DNA of 64,000 nt, from assembly GCF_009649175.1 (NCBI RefSeq), contig NZ_WJPO01000006.1, forward strand, positions 62,001 to 126,000. Direction: 5' to 3'. Source of the stretch: Rhodovulum strictum. GTDB taxonomy: Bacteria; Pseudomonadota; Alphaproteobacteria; Rhodobacterales; Rhodobacteraceae. Shown here piece by piece: positions 36,136 to 44,920 of the stretch; the stretch's first letter is position 1; every line of letters starts with the position of its first letter. Under the pieces are notes generated by a model that had not been told where the DNA came from, searched no databases, and saw nothing but the letters and a program-made list of their open reading frames with translations. Position numbers and translations under genes: made by a program.

Positions 36136-37254
36136 ATGACCGGACCCCGTTTCACCGATCTCGTGGCCTGCCTGCCCGCCACCGTGCCCTTTGTCGGGCC
36201 CGAGACGCAGGAGCGTGCCCGTGGCCGCCCCTTCCGCGCGCGGCTGGGCGCGAATGAAAGCCTGTTCGGCCCCTCGCCCCGCGCCGTCGCCGCGATGCAG
36301 GAGGCGGCGCGCGAAGCGTGGAAATACGGTGATTCCACCAATCACGATCTGCGAGAGGCGCTGGCCGCCGATCTGGGCGTGGCGCCTGAAAACGTGATGA
36401 TCGGCGAGGGGATCGACGGTCTGCTGGGCTATCTGGTGCGGATGCTGGTCGAGCCCGGCGATCCGGTCGTGACCTCGGCAGGGGCCTATCCGACCTTCAA
36501 CTACCATGTCGCAGGCTTCGGCGGCGCGTTGCAGATGGTGCCCTTTGCCGACGATCACGAAGACCCGGACGCGCTGATCGACCGGGCGCGGGCGGTGGGG
36601 GCGAAGCTTGTCTATCTTTCGAACCCGAACAACCCGATGGGCAGCTGGCACCCGGCCGCGCGCGTGCAGGCGATGATCGAGGCGGTGCCCGAGGGCACGC
36701 TGATGGTGCTGGACGAGGCCTATATCGAATTCGCCCCCGAGGGCACCGCGCCCCCCATCGACCCCCACGACCCGCGCGTGATCCGGTTCCGCACATTCTC
36801 CAAGGCGCATGGGCTGGCAGGTGCCCGGGTGGGCTATGCCATAGGCGCCGCGCCCCTGATCGCCGCCTTCGACAAGGTGCGCAATCATTTCGGGATGTGC
36901 CGGATCAGCCAGGCGGGCGCGCTGGCCTCGTTGGGCGACCGGGCCTGGCTGGCCCAGGTGTGCGCGCAGGTGGCCGCCGCGCACGACCGGATCGAGGCCA
37001 TCGCGCGCGACAACGGGCTGGTGGCGCTGCCCTCTGCCACCAATTTCGTCACCGTCGATTGCGGCGGGGATGGCGCCCTGGCGCGCGCGGTGCTGGCCGG
37101 TCTGGCCGAACGGGATGTCTTCGTGCGGATGCCGGGGGTGGCGCCCATGAATCGCTGCATCCGGATTTCCGCGGGCCCCGAGGATCAACTGGATGTGCTG
37201 GCCGCGGCGCTGCCCGAGGCACTGGCCGCTGCACGGGATGCAGCCGCCCGGTGA
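36136..37254 (+). CDS. Class I/II PLP aminotransferase, histidinol-phosphate aminotransferase-like
   Basis: A 372-residue fold-type I aminotransferase. The lysine is Lys223 in TFSKAHGLAGARVGYA, with SNPNNPMGS and DEAYIEF as PLP-pocket motifs. The HisC-like pattern is clear, but the enzyme stands apart from his genes and could act on other aromatic or imidazole amino acids. The 5' end overlaps no neighbour; a small protein gene follows 70 bases downstream. Confidence 0.85.
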   Translation: MTGPRFTDLVACLPATVPFVGPETQERARGRPFRARLGANESLFGPSPRAVAAMQEAAREAWKYGDSTNHDLREALAADLGVAPENVMIGEGIDGLLGYLVRMLVEPGDPVVTSAGAYPTFNYHVAGFGGALQMVPFADDHEDPDALIDRARAVGAKLVYLSNPNNPMGSWHPAARVQAMIEAVPEGTLMVLDEAYIEFAPEGTAPPIDPHDPRVIRFRTFSKAHGLAGARVGYAIGAAPLIAAFDKVRNHFGMCRISQAGALASLGDRAWLAQVCAQVAAAHDRIEAIARDNGLVALPSATNFVTVDCGGDGALARAVLAGLAERDVFVRMPGVAPMNRCIRISAGPEDQLDVLAAALPEALAAARDAAAR

Positions 37255-37324
37255 TCTGGTCACTGACCGCGCAGGGCGGATCCGTCAGGATGGCACGAGA
37301 TCAACCCTCAGCCCCGGAGCGGCG

Positions 37325-37717
37325 ATGAAACAGACCCTTCTGATGGAGAGATACCCCGTCTTCGGCATGGACCTGCCCAAGTCCGAGACCTCTTGCGAGA
37401 GCGTCGATGACATCATGGCGGCCCTCAAGGCACGGATCGACGCCCATCCCAAGGTGGCCTTCATCGCCATCTTCGACCATTTCGCGCATACCACCGCCAT
37501 CGGCGGCACCATCGGCGAAGGGATCCGCGACGCGCGCAACATCGTCTTCTGTTTCGGTATCGCGCTGCCGAACGCCCATGTGCTGGCGGTACGGCCGCGG
37601 TCGATCGGCGTGGCCGATCTGGGCGATCGCTTCCACATCGCCTTCATGGAACCGCCTATGGAAATCGCGACGCGCGAAATGGAAGCTTGGTGCAAGGCAC
37701 TGGCCGACCGGGCCTGA
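37325..37717 (+). CDS. Small conserved protein of unknown function
   Basis: A 130-residue soluble protein (MKQTLLMERYPVFGMDLPKSET at the start, VAFIAIFDHFAHT in the middle, then a conserved-looking EGIRDARNIVFCFG). A fold of DUF6858 type is possible but I cannot confirm it. It contains several His/Asp/Cys residues but no recognised catalytic motif. The ATG at 37325 fits the start of conservation; a repeat element follows the stop. Confidence 0.75.
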   Translation: MKQTLLMERYPVFGMDLPKSETSCESVDDIMAALKARIDAHPKVAFIAIFDHFAHTTAIGGTIGEGIRDARNIVFCFGIALPNAHVLAVRPRSIGVADLGDRFHIAFMEPPMEIATREMEAWCKALADRA

Positions 37718-37738
37718 GCAAAGATCGCACGGCGCGCA

Positions 37739-37805
37739 GGGGGGCGCTGCCCCCCGTCCTTGCGGACTCCCCCCGGGATATTTGCAGCCAGAAGAAGGAC
37801 AGGGG
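37739..37805 (+). repeat. 3'-end intergenic repeat element, copy D
   Basis: The 7-bp G6C/GC6 hairpin (37739-37745 with 37749-37755), the linker with TCCTTGCGGACT, GATATTT (37777-37783), then GCCAGAAGAAG (37787-37797). It is almost identical to copy E at 62.1 kb and begins 22 bases after the preceding stop. Confidence 0.8.
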
Positions 37806-37867
37806 CGCGCGGGCGGGGTGTCGGAACGGCTTGCCCTTTGGCGTGGCGCGGCCTAGGGCTGTTGACC

Positions 37868-38701
37868 ATGAAAATTCTGTTCCTTGGGGATGTCATGGGC
37901 CGGGCCGGGCGCGATGCGGTGATCGCGCGGCTGCCCGTGTTGCGCGCCGACTGGGCGCTTGATTTCGTCGTGGTCAATGGCGAGAACGCGACCTCGGGCG
38001 CGGGGATCAGCCCGGCGCATGCGCGCGAGTTGCTGGAGGCCGGGGCCGATTGTCTGACGCTGGGCGATCATGCCTTCGACCAGAAGGACATGATGACTTT
38101 CGTCGAGCAGGAGCCGCGCATCCTGCGGCCGCTGAACTATGCCAAGGGGGCGCCCGGCAAGGGCGCGCGGCTGTTCGAGGCACGCGGCGGGCGCAAGGTT
38201 CTGGTCGCGCAGGCGCTGGGGCAGGTTTTCATGAAGCGGCCCTTCGACGATCCGTTCTCGGCCATCGAGCCGGTCCTGAAGGCGCATCCGCTGGGGGGGC
38301 TGGCGCAGGCAGTGCTGGTCGACATGCATTGCGAGGCCACCTCGGAAAAGATGGCGATGGGCCATTTTTGCGATGGCAGGGCAAGCCTGGTGGTGGGCAC
38401 CCATACCCATGTGCCCACCGCGGATGCGCAGGTTCTGCCCGGCGGCACCGGCTATCTGTCCGATGCGGGCATGTGCGGCGACTATGATTCGGTCATCGGC
38501 ATGGAAAAGGACGAGCCGATGCGCCGTTTCATCACCGGGATGGCCAAGGGGCGGTTCAACCCGGCCGCGGGCGAGGCGACGGTTTCGGGCGTCTATGTCG
38601 AGACCGACGACCGCACAGGAAAGGCCACGCGCATCGAGATGGTGCGTCAGGGCGGGCGGCTTGCTCAGGCAGGCCCCCAAGGCGGAACGCGACCAGAGTG
38701 A
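37868..38701 (+). CDS. TIGR00282-family metallophosphoesterase (YmdB-like)
   Basis: A 277-residue calcineurin-like phosphoesterase of the YmdB family, characterised elsewhere as a 2',3'-cyclic-nucleotide phosphodiesterase. Metal ligands appear in FLGDVMGRAG, VVNGENAT, LGDHAFDQ, DMHCEATSEK and GTHTHVPTAD. Full length and cytoplasmic. The ATG at 37868 lies directly before MKILFLGD. The substrate in this organism is not shown. Confidence 0.9.
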   Translation: MKILFLGDVMGRAGRDAVIARLPVLRADWALDFVVVNGENATSGAGISPAHARELLEAGADCLTLGDHAFDQKDMMTFVEQEPRILRPLNYAKGAPGKGARLFEARGGRKVLVAQALGQVFMKRPFDDPFSAIEPVLKAHPLGGLAQAVLVDMHCEATSEKMAMGHFCDGRASLVVGTHTHVPTADAQVLPGGTGYLSDAGMCGDYDSVIGMEKDEPMRRFITGMAKGRFNPAAGEATVSGVYVETDDRTGKATRIEMVRQGGRLAQAGPQGGTRPE

Positions 38702-38973
38702 CTCTCCGGGCTTCACACTGTGGCCCCGATATCCGGTTCATGCTGACAAAGTTCGGCATGGCTGGCCAGTGAAACCGCATGAGATTTGTTGCCGTGCTGG
38801 ATGACGGCATGTCGGTGATCGCACCGGTGAAAGCTGCCGCTATTCCATGCCGTTCGGGCTGATCCGCCAGGGGATGGATCCCGCATCTGCGGCGGAACCT
38901 TCGAGATCATATAAGGGCCAACAGGCTGCCAGCCATGCCCGCAATCCCGAACGGCACGACACGGGACAAGGAA
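38702..38973. other. Intergenic stretch between phosphoesterase and tRNA-Arg
   Basis: No reading frame here looks coding on either strand. The only local structure is a CCGCATCTGCGG-type hairpin near 38880. Neither a T-run terminator nor a repeat family member was seen. It may hold decayed sequence next to the tRNA. Confidence 0.5.
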
Positions 38974-39050
38974 TGGCGACCCCGGGACGACTCGAACGCC
39001 CAACATCCTGATTAGAAGTCAGGTGCTCTATCCAGTTGAGCTACGGGGCC
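38974..39050 (-). tRNA. tRNA-Arg (anticodon UCU)
   Basis: A 77-base tRNA with the CCA encoded. Acceptor stem GGCCCCG pairs with CGGGGTC, with one G-U pair. The anticodon stem CCTGA / TCAGG encloses loop CTTCTAA, giving anticodon TCT (reads AGA/AGG), and the T-arm has TTCGAGT. It is rarely needed in so GC-rich a genome. Confidence 0.95.
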
Positions 39051-39059
39051 CTGTTCATT

Positions 39060-39088
39060 GTGATACCGGTTCGGACCGCGGTTCGCAA
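39060..39088 (-). promoter_or_regulatory. Predicted tRNA-Arg promoter
   Basis: -35 TTGCGA (39088-39083), exactly 17 bases, -10 TATCAC (39065-39060), with the tRNA 5' end ten bases further on. Confidence 0.6.
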
Positions 39089-39213
39089 GCGCGTTCCGAT
39101 TCCGCATCCCATTGCTTTCACTAAACTTTATCGCCAACACGCATCCCACGCCCCCACTATCCTTGGCCGGGTCGGGGAGCGTTCGGCGCCAAGGGCACGG
39201 ATTGACACGACCC

Positions 39214-39531
39214 TCAGTGGGTCCACGCCCCACGGCGGTTGACGGCGAAGTTCTCGGCATAGCCCATCGGCCGAACGACCGGCTTGCGGCTTTTCGGGCG
39301 GATCACGACCGCGTCGATGCCGTGGCGGCGCGCGTAATCCTCGGCGGCCTCGCGGCTGTCAAAGCGCAGCCGGACCTGTGCCTGGGTGTCGGCGGAACTG
39401 GTCCAGCCCATCAGGGGGTCGATCGCGCGCGGGCTGGCGGGAGCGAAATCCAGAACCCAGTGATGGGTCTTGGCCTGGCCGGATTGCATGGCGGTTTTCG
39501 CAGGCTGGTAGATGCGGGCGCGCATGGGCAT
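39214..39531 (-). CDS. ETC complex I NDUFS4-like accessory subunit
   Basis: A 105-residue protein of the NDUFS4 (18-kDa / AQDQ) family, an accessory subunit of respiratory complex I in alphaproteobacteria and mitochondria. Signature pieces are [30 protein letters not shown] and the basic [14 protein letters not shown] near the end. The ATG at 39531 (MPMRAR) is six bases behind GGAGG and therefore preferred over the ATG at 39525. It is divergent from uvrB and not linked to the nuo operon here. Confidence 0.9.
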   Translation of the reverse strand: MPMRARIYQPAKTAMQSGQAKTHHWVLDFAPASPRAIDPLMGWTSSADTQAQVRLRFDSREAAEDYARRHGIDAVVIRPKSRKPVVRPMGYAENFAVNRRGAWTH

Positions 39532-39681
39532 TCTGTCCTCCGCTATTGTCCTTCCCGCCTTTATGGGGGCTTGAGCCCGGGGCTTCAAGCCCCGGCATAC
39601 CGCAGGATACAGAGATGCATCCCTCTTGAACGCCGCGCCCCGCGGGTCAAGTCTGCACCACGCTTCCGAGGAATCGCCGCC

Positions 39682-41865
39682 ATGTCGCAAACGACCGAAA
39701 CGATCGCCCCCGACGCCTTTTCCGGTCTTGCCCGCCCGCGCGAAAAGCTGGAAGGCGGTCGGCGCTTCGTGATGCGCACCGAATTCCAGCCCGCAGGCGA
39801 CCAGCCCGCCGCCATCGCCGCGCTGGCCGGGGGTGTGACGGCCGGCGACCGCGATCAGGTGCTGCTGGGCGCGACCGGCACGGGCAAGACCTTCACCATG
39901 GCCAAGGTGATCGAGGAAACCCAGCGCCCGGCGATCATCCTTGCCCCCAACAAGACGCTGGCCGCGCAATTGTATGGCGAGTTCAAGGGCTTTTTCCCCG
40001 AGAACGCGGTCGAGTATTTCGTCAGCTATTACGACTATTACCAGCCCGAAGCCTACGTGCCGCGTTCGGACACCTACATAGAAAAGGAATCCCAGATCAA
40101 CGAACAGATCGACCGGATGCGCCATTCCGCGACGCGCGCGCTTCTGGAACGGGATGACGTGATCATCGTGGCCTCGGTCTCGTGCATCTACGGTATCGGC
40201 AGCGTCGAGACCTATGGCGCGATGACCCAGGATCTGAAGGTCGGGGAAAGCTATGACCAGCGCAAGGTGATCGGCGATCTGGTCGCCCAGCAATACCGAC
40301 GCAACGATCAGGGGTTTCAGCGCGGCAGTTTCCGGGTGCGCGGTGACGTTCTGGAACTGTGGCCCGCCCACCTCGAGGATCGCGCCTGGCGGATGTCGTT
40401 CTTCGGCGAGGAACTGGAAAGCATCACAGAATTCGACCCGCTGACGGGACAGAAGACCGACAGTTTCGAGCGCATCCGGATCTACGCCAATTCCCACTAC
40501 GTCACGCCCCGGCCGACGATGCAGCAGGCGATCCACGCGATCCGCAAGGAGTTGCGCCAGCGGCTGGACCAGTTCGTGCAGGAGGGCAAGTTGCTGGAAG
40601 CGCAAAGGCTGGAACAGCGAACGAATTTCGATCTGGAAATGCTGGAAGCCACCGGGGTCTGCAACGGCATCGAGAATTATTCGCGCTATCTGACGGGCCG
40701 CGCACCGGGCGAGCCGCCCCCCACGCTGTTCGAGTTCATCCCAGACAATGCCATTGTTTTCGCGGATGAATCCCATGTCACCGTGCCCCAGATCGGCGGC
40801 ATGTATCGCGGCGACTTCCGGCGCAAGTTCACGCTGGCCGAGCACGGGTTCCGGCTGCCCTCCTGCACCGACAACCGCCCGCTGAAGTTCGAGGAATGGG
40901 ACGCGATGCGGCCGCAATCGGTCTTTGTCTCGGCGACCCCGGCCGGCTGGGAACTGGAACAGACCGGCGGCGTCTTTGTCGAGCAGGTGATCCGGCCCAC
41001 CGGGCTGCTGGATCCGCAGGTGGAAATCCGGCCGGTCGAGATGCAGGTGGATGATCTGCTGGACGAGGTGCGCAAGGTCGCGGCGCGCGGCTTCCGCACG
41101 CTTTGCACCACGCTGACAAAACGCATGGCCGAGGATCTGACCGAGTACCTGCATGAACAGGGCATTCGCGTGCGCTATATGCATTCGGATATCGACACCA
41201 TCGAGCGGATCGAGATCCTGCGCGATTTGCGGCTTGGGGCATTCGATGTTCTGGTCGGGATCAACCTGCTGCGCGAGGGGCTGGATATTCCCGAATGCGG
41301 ACTCGTTGCCATTCTGGATGCCGACAAGGAGGGGTTCCTGCGCTCCGAAACCTCGCTGATCCAGACCATCGGTCGTGCGGCGCGCAATGCCGAGGGACGG
41401 GTCATCATGTATGCCGACCGGATCACCGGCAGCATGGAACGCGCGTTGCGCGAGACGGAGCGGCGGCGGGAAAAGCAGATTGCCTATAACATTGCGCACG
41501 GAATCACGCCCGAGACGGTGAAGAAGAATGTCGATGATATTCTTGCCGGGCTTTATCAGGGCGATACCGACATGGCGCGCGTCACCGCAAGGGTGGACAA
41601 GCCGATGCACGGCGCCAATCTCGAAGCGCATCTGGACGGGTTGCGGGCGGCGATGCGCAAGGCCGCCGAGAACCTGGAATTCGAGGAAGCGGCGCGCTTG
41701 CGCGACGAGATCAAGCGGCTGGAAGCGGTCGATCTGGTGCTGTCCGACGACCCGCTGGCCCGGCAATCGGCCGTAGACGAGGCGGTAGAGGCCGCCGTGG
41801 GGACCAAGGGGCGGTCGACGGCGGGGCGGGCGGGACAACGCGGCGGGAAACGGGGACGCCGTTAG
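39682..41865 (+). CDS. uvrB: UvrABC system protein B
   Basis: Damage-verifying helicase-like subunit of nucleotide excision repair; 727 residues. Walker A GATGTGKT lies at residues 63-70, and the strand-clamping beta-hairpin reads [12 protein letters not shown]. Helicase motifs [11 protein letters not shown] and QTIGRAARN follow, with a C-terminal UVR domain ([18 protein letters not shown]). The much longer upstream frame to 39112 runs through the NDUFS4 gene and is not coding. The ATG at 39682 has GAGGA about ten bases upstream. Confidence 0.97.
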   Translation: MSQTTETIAPDAFSGLARPREKLEGGRRFVMRTEFQPAGDQPAAIAALAGGVTAGDRDQVLLGATGTGKTFTMAKVIEETQRPAIILAPNKTLAAQLYGEFKGFFPENAVEYFVSYYDYYQPEAYVPRSDTYIEKESQINEQIDRMRHSATRALLERDDVIIVASVSCIYGIGSVETYGAMTQDLKVGESYDQRKVIGDLVAQQYRRNDQGFQRGSFRVRGDVLELWPAHLEDRAWRMSFFGEELESITEFDPLTGQKTDSFERIRIYANSHYVTPRPTMQQAIHAIRKELRQRLDQFVQEGKLLEAQRLEQRTNFDLEMLEATGVCNGIENYSRYLTGRAPGEPPPTLFEFIPDNAIVFADESHVTVPQIGGMYRGDFRRKFTLAEHGFRLPSCTDNRPLKFEEWDAMRPQSVFVSATPAGWELEQTGGVFVEQVIRPTGLLDPQVEIRPVEMQVDDLLDEVRKVAARGFRTLCTTLTKRMAEDLTEYLHEQGIRVRYMHSDIDTIERIEILRDLRLGAFDVLVGINLLREGLDIPECGLVAILDADKEGFLRSETSLIQTIGRAARNAEGRVIMYADRITGSMERALRETERRREKQIAYNIAHGITPETVKKNVDDILAGLYQGDTDMARVTARVDKPMHGANLEAHLDGLRAAMRKAAENLEFEEAARLRDEIKRLEAVDLVLSDDPLARQSAVDEAVEAAVGTKGRSTAGRAGQRGGKRGRR

Positions 41866-42273
41866 GCACGGCAGGGTCGGCCGCGCGGCGCGAATCGTGC
41901 CTGACAGCCATGTTGCCCAAGGCCGAGGCGACCGGGGTTGCCCCTAGAATGCCTTGGTCGCCATCGGGCCCGAAAGGGGGGACAACGCGGCCCCAAGGGA
42001 CGGACGAGGGGAACAGGGTCCAGCCTCGCCACGACGCTGTGTCTTTTCTGCGACAGCCAGACCCAAGGCGCCCACCTCGGGTCGGTGGGCAGCCCTGCAA
42101 TCGGGCCTTGATTCCTAGACATTATTTCTGGAATTCATAAAGCTTAACAACCCTGAATACCGAAAAAGACAGGTTGAGTCGCCCCTGACGCGACCATATA
42201 GGCGAAAAACGGCTTATTCAGAGGGCGGACAATGCCGCCCCGCCTTAGCAAGTAACAGAACGAGGGGTTGGGC
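41866..42273. other. 408-bp intergenic region after uvrB
   Basis: No coding frame is seen. The first part can fold in two exclusive ways: CCAAGGC (41917-41923) with GCCTTGG (41951-41957), or GGCGACC (41927-41933) with GGTCGCC (41956-41962), around a GGGG-TTG-CCCC hairpin (41934-41944). The right part (about 42110-42220) is markedly AT-richer and contains a promoter for the next gene. A small RNA is possible but unproven. Confidence 0.5.
42174..42202 (+). promoter_or_regulatory. Predicted promoter of the 42274 gene
   Basis: -35 TTGAGT (42174-42179), exactly 17 bases, -10 TATAGG (42197-42202), giving a leader of about 65 bases. Confidence 0.55.
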
Positions 42274-42858
42274 ATGTCTGCGCAGAACGCGAGCCCGGTC
42301 GGCCAAGATACGTTTTCACCAAACCATCCCGTGTCCGGTGGCAGGGGACGGGGCTTGCAATCCCTGATCCTGGACTACGGGTATTTCGAGCAGCTTTGCG
42401 CCGAAGCTCTTGAAGAACAATCGGAAATGGGCCGCCGGATCTCGCGCCGGACTGCCACCGCCCGCCCGACCGAAGGGACCACCACCAGCCTTTTTCCCGG
42501 CGCGGCCGAGGCCGCCCCGGCGGGGACCGGACCGCTTTCGCCGGACCGCGTCGCCCGACGCAGCATGCTGGCCCGCAACACCTTTGGCAGCGCCCTGCCC
42601 CTGCACGGCAAAAGCGTGGTGATGAACGGATCGGATCGCGATATTCGCGAACTGGATGCCATCGAGAGCCGGATCATGCTGCTGAAATACCAGATGCAGG
42701 AACTGGAAAATGCAATCCTTGAAACGCGGCCGACGAATGCACGGGATGCGTCGACAAAACTGAAATTCATGGTCGCGCTGCTGATGAGCGCAACGCATTT
42801 CGAGAAGGACTATTTCGCCTATCTCGTCGAGGAATGCGCCGAAGTGGTGGCGGCCTGA
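42274..42858 (+). CDS. Uncharacterised protein
   Basis: A 194-residue soluble protein I do not recognise. An N-terminal segment (LQSLILDYGYFEQLCAEALEEQ, about 30-51) is predicted helical and is followed by a Ser/Thr/Ala/Pro-rich linker (about 58-110). A C-terminal helical domain (about 110-194) carries LDAIESRIMLLKYQMQELENAI, likely coiled coil. No signal peptide or membrane segment. The ATG at 42274 follows GAGGGG; an in-frame TTG two codons upstream is less likely. A well-spaced promoter supports expression as a single gene. Confidence 0.75.
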   Translation: MSAQNASPVGQDTFSPNHPVSGGRGRGLQSLILDYGYFEQLCAEALEEQSEMGRRISRRTATARPTEGTTTSLFPGAAEAAPAGTGPLSPDRVARRSMLARNTFGSALPLHGKSVVMNGSDRDIRELDAIESRIMLLKYQMQELENAILETRPTNARDASTKLKFMVALLMSATHFEKDYFAYLVEECAEVVAA

Positions 42859-43126
42859 CAAGAGGCGCAGGGTGGATGCCAACCCACCGATCCGACCGCC
42901 ATTGCCCGCACCGGAGGGTTTCACCCACCCTACGCCAGCCCGCAGACGATTGGCCACGGGCATGCATCCGTTTGCGGGATTGACGACGGTCAATGTGGCC
43001 CGGCAGGGTTGCTTCAGTATGACATCGGGGAGTGGGGCGCCTTGGGCGCGGGATGGCTGGATGGCGGTCCGCGGTCGTGTGGGCTTTCGCCCCGCCCCGC
43101 AGCGGCCATATCCGGGGAGAGAAAAG
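42859..43126. other. Intergenic stretch with an inverted-repeat element
   Basis: No coding frame is seen. A 69-bp element (42866-42934) begins CGCAGGGTGG and ends CCACCCTACG, an arrangement like small interspersed palindromic repeats known from many proteobacteria. The remaining 190 bases lead into the ribosome site of the next gene without a clear promoter. Confidence 0.5.
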
Positions 43127-43633
43127 ATGCCGTCTGTCCGCCTGTCTTCCGCGCTTGTCGCGCTCTGTCTTGTCGCCCCGCCCGCCGCGGCGCAGTTCAC
43201 CGAAGAGGTGCTGCTGCGTCAGGGGGCTTGGCACGTTTCCTATGTGCGCAATGACTTCACCGGCGCGGACTGGTGCGAGGCGGCAACCGTCAACCGAGAG
43301 GGCACCTCGTTCGACATCACGCTGTTCTCGGACGGGGCGGCGGCGATGTATATCATGGATGATGGCTGGGATTTCGGCGGACATGCCTATTTCCCCATCG
43401 TGATCGACATCGACCGCTCGCGCTGGACGATCGAGGCGACGGCGGGCGGAACCGCGATCTCGTTCTTCTTCAGCGAGGATCTTGCGACGCGGCGCTTCCT
43501 GCGGGAATTGCAGGCGGGCAATGCGGTGGCGGTCTATGAACAGGGCATGTCGCGACCCTTTGCCCGGTTCTCGCTCAGCGGTTCGCGCGTGGCCATCAAC
43601 GCGGTGTTCCAGTGCTGGGGCATGATCCAGTAG
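43127..43633 (+). CDS. Secreted protein of unknown function
   Basis: A 168-residue exported protein. The signal peptide (residues 1 to about 22, ending PPAAAQ) precedes a beta-rich domain with FTGADWCEAAT, AMYIMDDGWDF and a final NAVFQCWGMI; Cys in both halves may form a disulfide. Not a recognised family. The ATG at 43127 follows GGGGAGAG. It lies 22 bases before the ydcF gene on the same strand. Confidence 0.75.
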   Translation: MPSVRLSSALVALCLVAPPAAAQFTEEVLLRQGAWHVSYVRNDFTGADWCEAATVNREGTSFDITLFSDGAAAMYIMDDGWDFGGHAYFPIVIDIDRSRWTIEATAGGTAISFFFSEDLATRRFLRELQAGNAVAVYEQGMSRPFARFSLSGSRVAINAVFQCWGMIQ

Positions 43634-43655
43634 GGACGGCGCGGGCGCCTGGCGC

Positions 43656-44120
43656 ATGGGACATGCGATCCTGATCCTGGGCGCGGCGATGCGGCCCGAC
43701 GGCACGCCCGGCGCGGCGCTGGTACGGCGTGCCCGTCATGGGGCGGCGCTGTGGCGGGCGGCACCGGGGGCGATGGTGCTGGCCAGCGGCGCGCAGGGCG
43801 AGGCGCAGGCGATCGCCGCGATCTGCCGCGCCGAAGGGGTGCCCGAAGACCGGATCGTGCTGGAACAGTCCGCCCGCAACACCGCCGAGAACATTGCCTT
43901 TTCGGCCGAGATTCTGGCCGGGTTGGGCATCGTCCGGGTGACGCTGGTCAGCGATTACTACCATCTGCCGCGGGCGCGTCTTCTGGCGGCGCGGGCCGGG
44001 TTGCGCGTGGTCCCGGCGGCGCCGCGCCACGGCATCGGACGGCCGCATCGCCATGCCTGGCTGGTACTGCGCGAAGCGGCGGCGCTGGTCGCGGCGCTCA
44101 GCGCCAGACGTCGACGGTGA
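43656..44120 (+). CDS. ydcF: YdcF-family protein (DUF218)
   Basis: A 154-residue protein of the DUF218/SanA-YdcF superfamily: ILGAAMRPDG at the start, LASGAQGEAQAIAA and EDRIVLEQSARNTAEN in the middle, then VSDYYHLPRARLLA. These give the nucleotide-like binding fold of the family. The short form lacks the membrane anchor seen in SanA and ElyC. Role unknown, possibly envelope-related. Its 3' end overlaps the convergent next gene by 23 bases. Confidence 0.85.
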   Translation: MGHAILILGAAMRPDGTPGAALVRRARHGAALWRAAPGAMVLASGAQGEAQAIAAICRAEGVPEDRIVLEQSARNTAENIAFSAEILAGLGIVRVTLVSDYYHLPRARLLAARAGLRVVPAAPRHGIGRPHRHAWLVLREAAALVAALSARRRR

Positions 44121-44490
44121 CGTAGTCGCCGCGTCCGCCCTGCCCCCAGATCCGCACCACGACCATCGCACCGCCTGCAAGGATGGCACGCGCGGCAGCC
44201 GGGTCGATCCGGCCACCTATCAGCATCCGTTCCATTGCCGCACGATTGTTCGCGTCTGCGAAGAACGGATCGCCCTCGTCGCCCGGATCGCGCCGCCCGA
44301 AGCGGTGGAAATTGGCGCGGTCCTGGCGCAGGATCTGCCAAGGCTCGGTCAACCGCTCGCCGCGCGAATTGTACAGATCCTGCGGGCCGATGACGGCGAC
44401 ATATTCACCGACAAGCTGCTGCGCGGCGGCGGCAACGGGGGCAAGCGCCACCGCCAGGGCAAGGGCTGCGGAACGGGCAAGCGACGGCAT
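44098..44490 (-). CDS. Small exported protein of unknown function
   Basis: A 130-residue protein with a clear signal peptide (LARSAALALAVALAPVAAAA, cleavage near residue 22). The mature part is short and acidic/basic with no known motif (GPQDLYNSRGERLTEP, GDYVTVDVW). The ATG at 44490 has GGAGG eight bases upstream, which decides the start over longer in-frame options. The 3' end overlaps ydcF by 23 bases, tail to tail. Confidence 0.75.
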   Translation of the reverse strand: MPSLARSAALALAVALAPVAAAAQQLVGEYVAVIGPQDLYNSRGERLTEPWQILRQDRANFHRFGRRDPGDEGDPFFADANNRAAMERMLIGGRIDPAAARAILAGGAMVVVRIWGQGGRGDYVTVDVWR

Positions 44491-44572
44491 CGGCGGAACC
44501 TCCGGGTCTGGCATGGCCTGCGGATTGTCTGTTCGGGCGCGGGCCGGCGCATTGACGCCGGTCACGCCGCCG

Positions 44573-44893
44573 TCAGTTGAAGCTGTCGAACACCTCATAC
44601 ATCACCGGCTCGAAATTCTTGCACAGTTCGGCAAAGCGGCGATTGCGCGCGCGCATCTCGTCCGAGCGCAGCATCGCCTGGAAATCGTCGCGCCGCTGCC
44701 ATTGCGAATAATTGGCGATCCGGGTCTGCGCATCGTTCACATGCAGCCCTGCGCCGATGAAGCCCGGCTGTTTCGAGATGAAGTTCCGATAGGCGTCCTG
44801 CAACTCGTCCAGCAGATCCTGGCAGGTGCCGGGGGTCACCTCGAAGGTGGTGATGACGGTCTGCAACTCGGCATCGCGCGAAATGGTGGGCAT
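44573..44893 (-). CDS. Antibiotic biosynthesis monooxygenase (ABM) domain protein
   Basis: A 106-residue dimeric ferredoxin-like domain: QTVITTFEVTPG at the start, QPGFIGAGLHVNDAQTRIANYSQW in the core, then a C-terminal helix. ABM proteins act as cofactor-free monooxygenases or haem-degrading/quinone enzymes; no haem ligand is obvious here. It lies 27 bases after the universal stress protein gene on the same strand. Confidence 0.85.
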   Translation of the reverse strand: MPTISRDAELQTVITTFEVTPGTCQDLLDELQDAYRNFISKQPGFIGAGLHVNDAQTRIANYSQWQRRDDFQAMLRSDEMRARNRRFAELCKNFEPVMYEVFDSFN

Positions 44894-44920
44894 GGAAACC
44901 TCTCCTTGGGCCTCTTGGAA

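Noticed and set aside
38974-39050. tRNA-Arg as integration site of a genomic island
   Set aside because: No integrase, no duplicated tRNA 3' end found in the flanks that I could read, and the neighbours look native.
39112-39681. Upstream extension of uvrB by 190 codons
   Set aside because: It runs antisense through the NDUFS4-like gene and lacks any conserved motif; MSQTTET at 39682 is where UvrB begins.
39214-41838. Very long open frame antisense to uvrB (874 codons on the minus strand)
   Set aside because: It is a shadow of uvrB created by GC-rich codon use; only its last 105 codons (the NDUFS4-like gene) are real.
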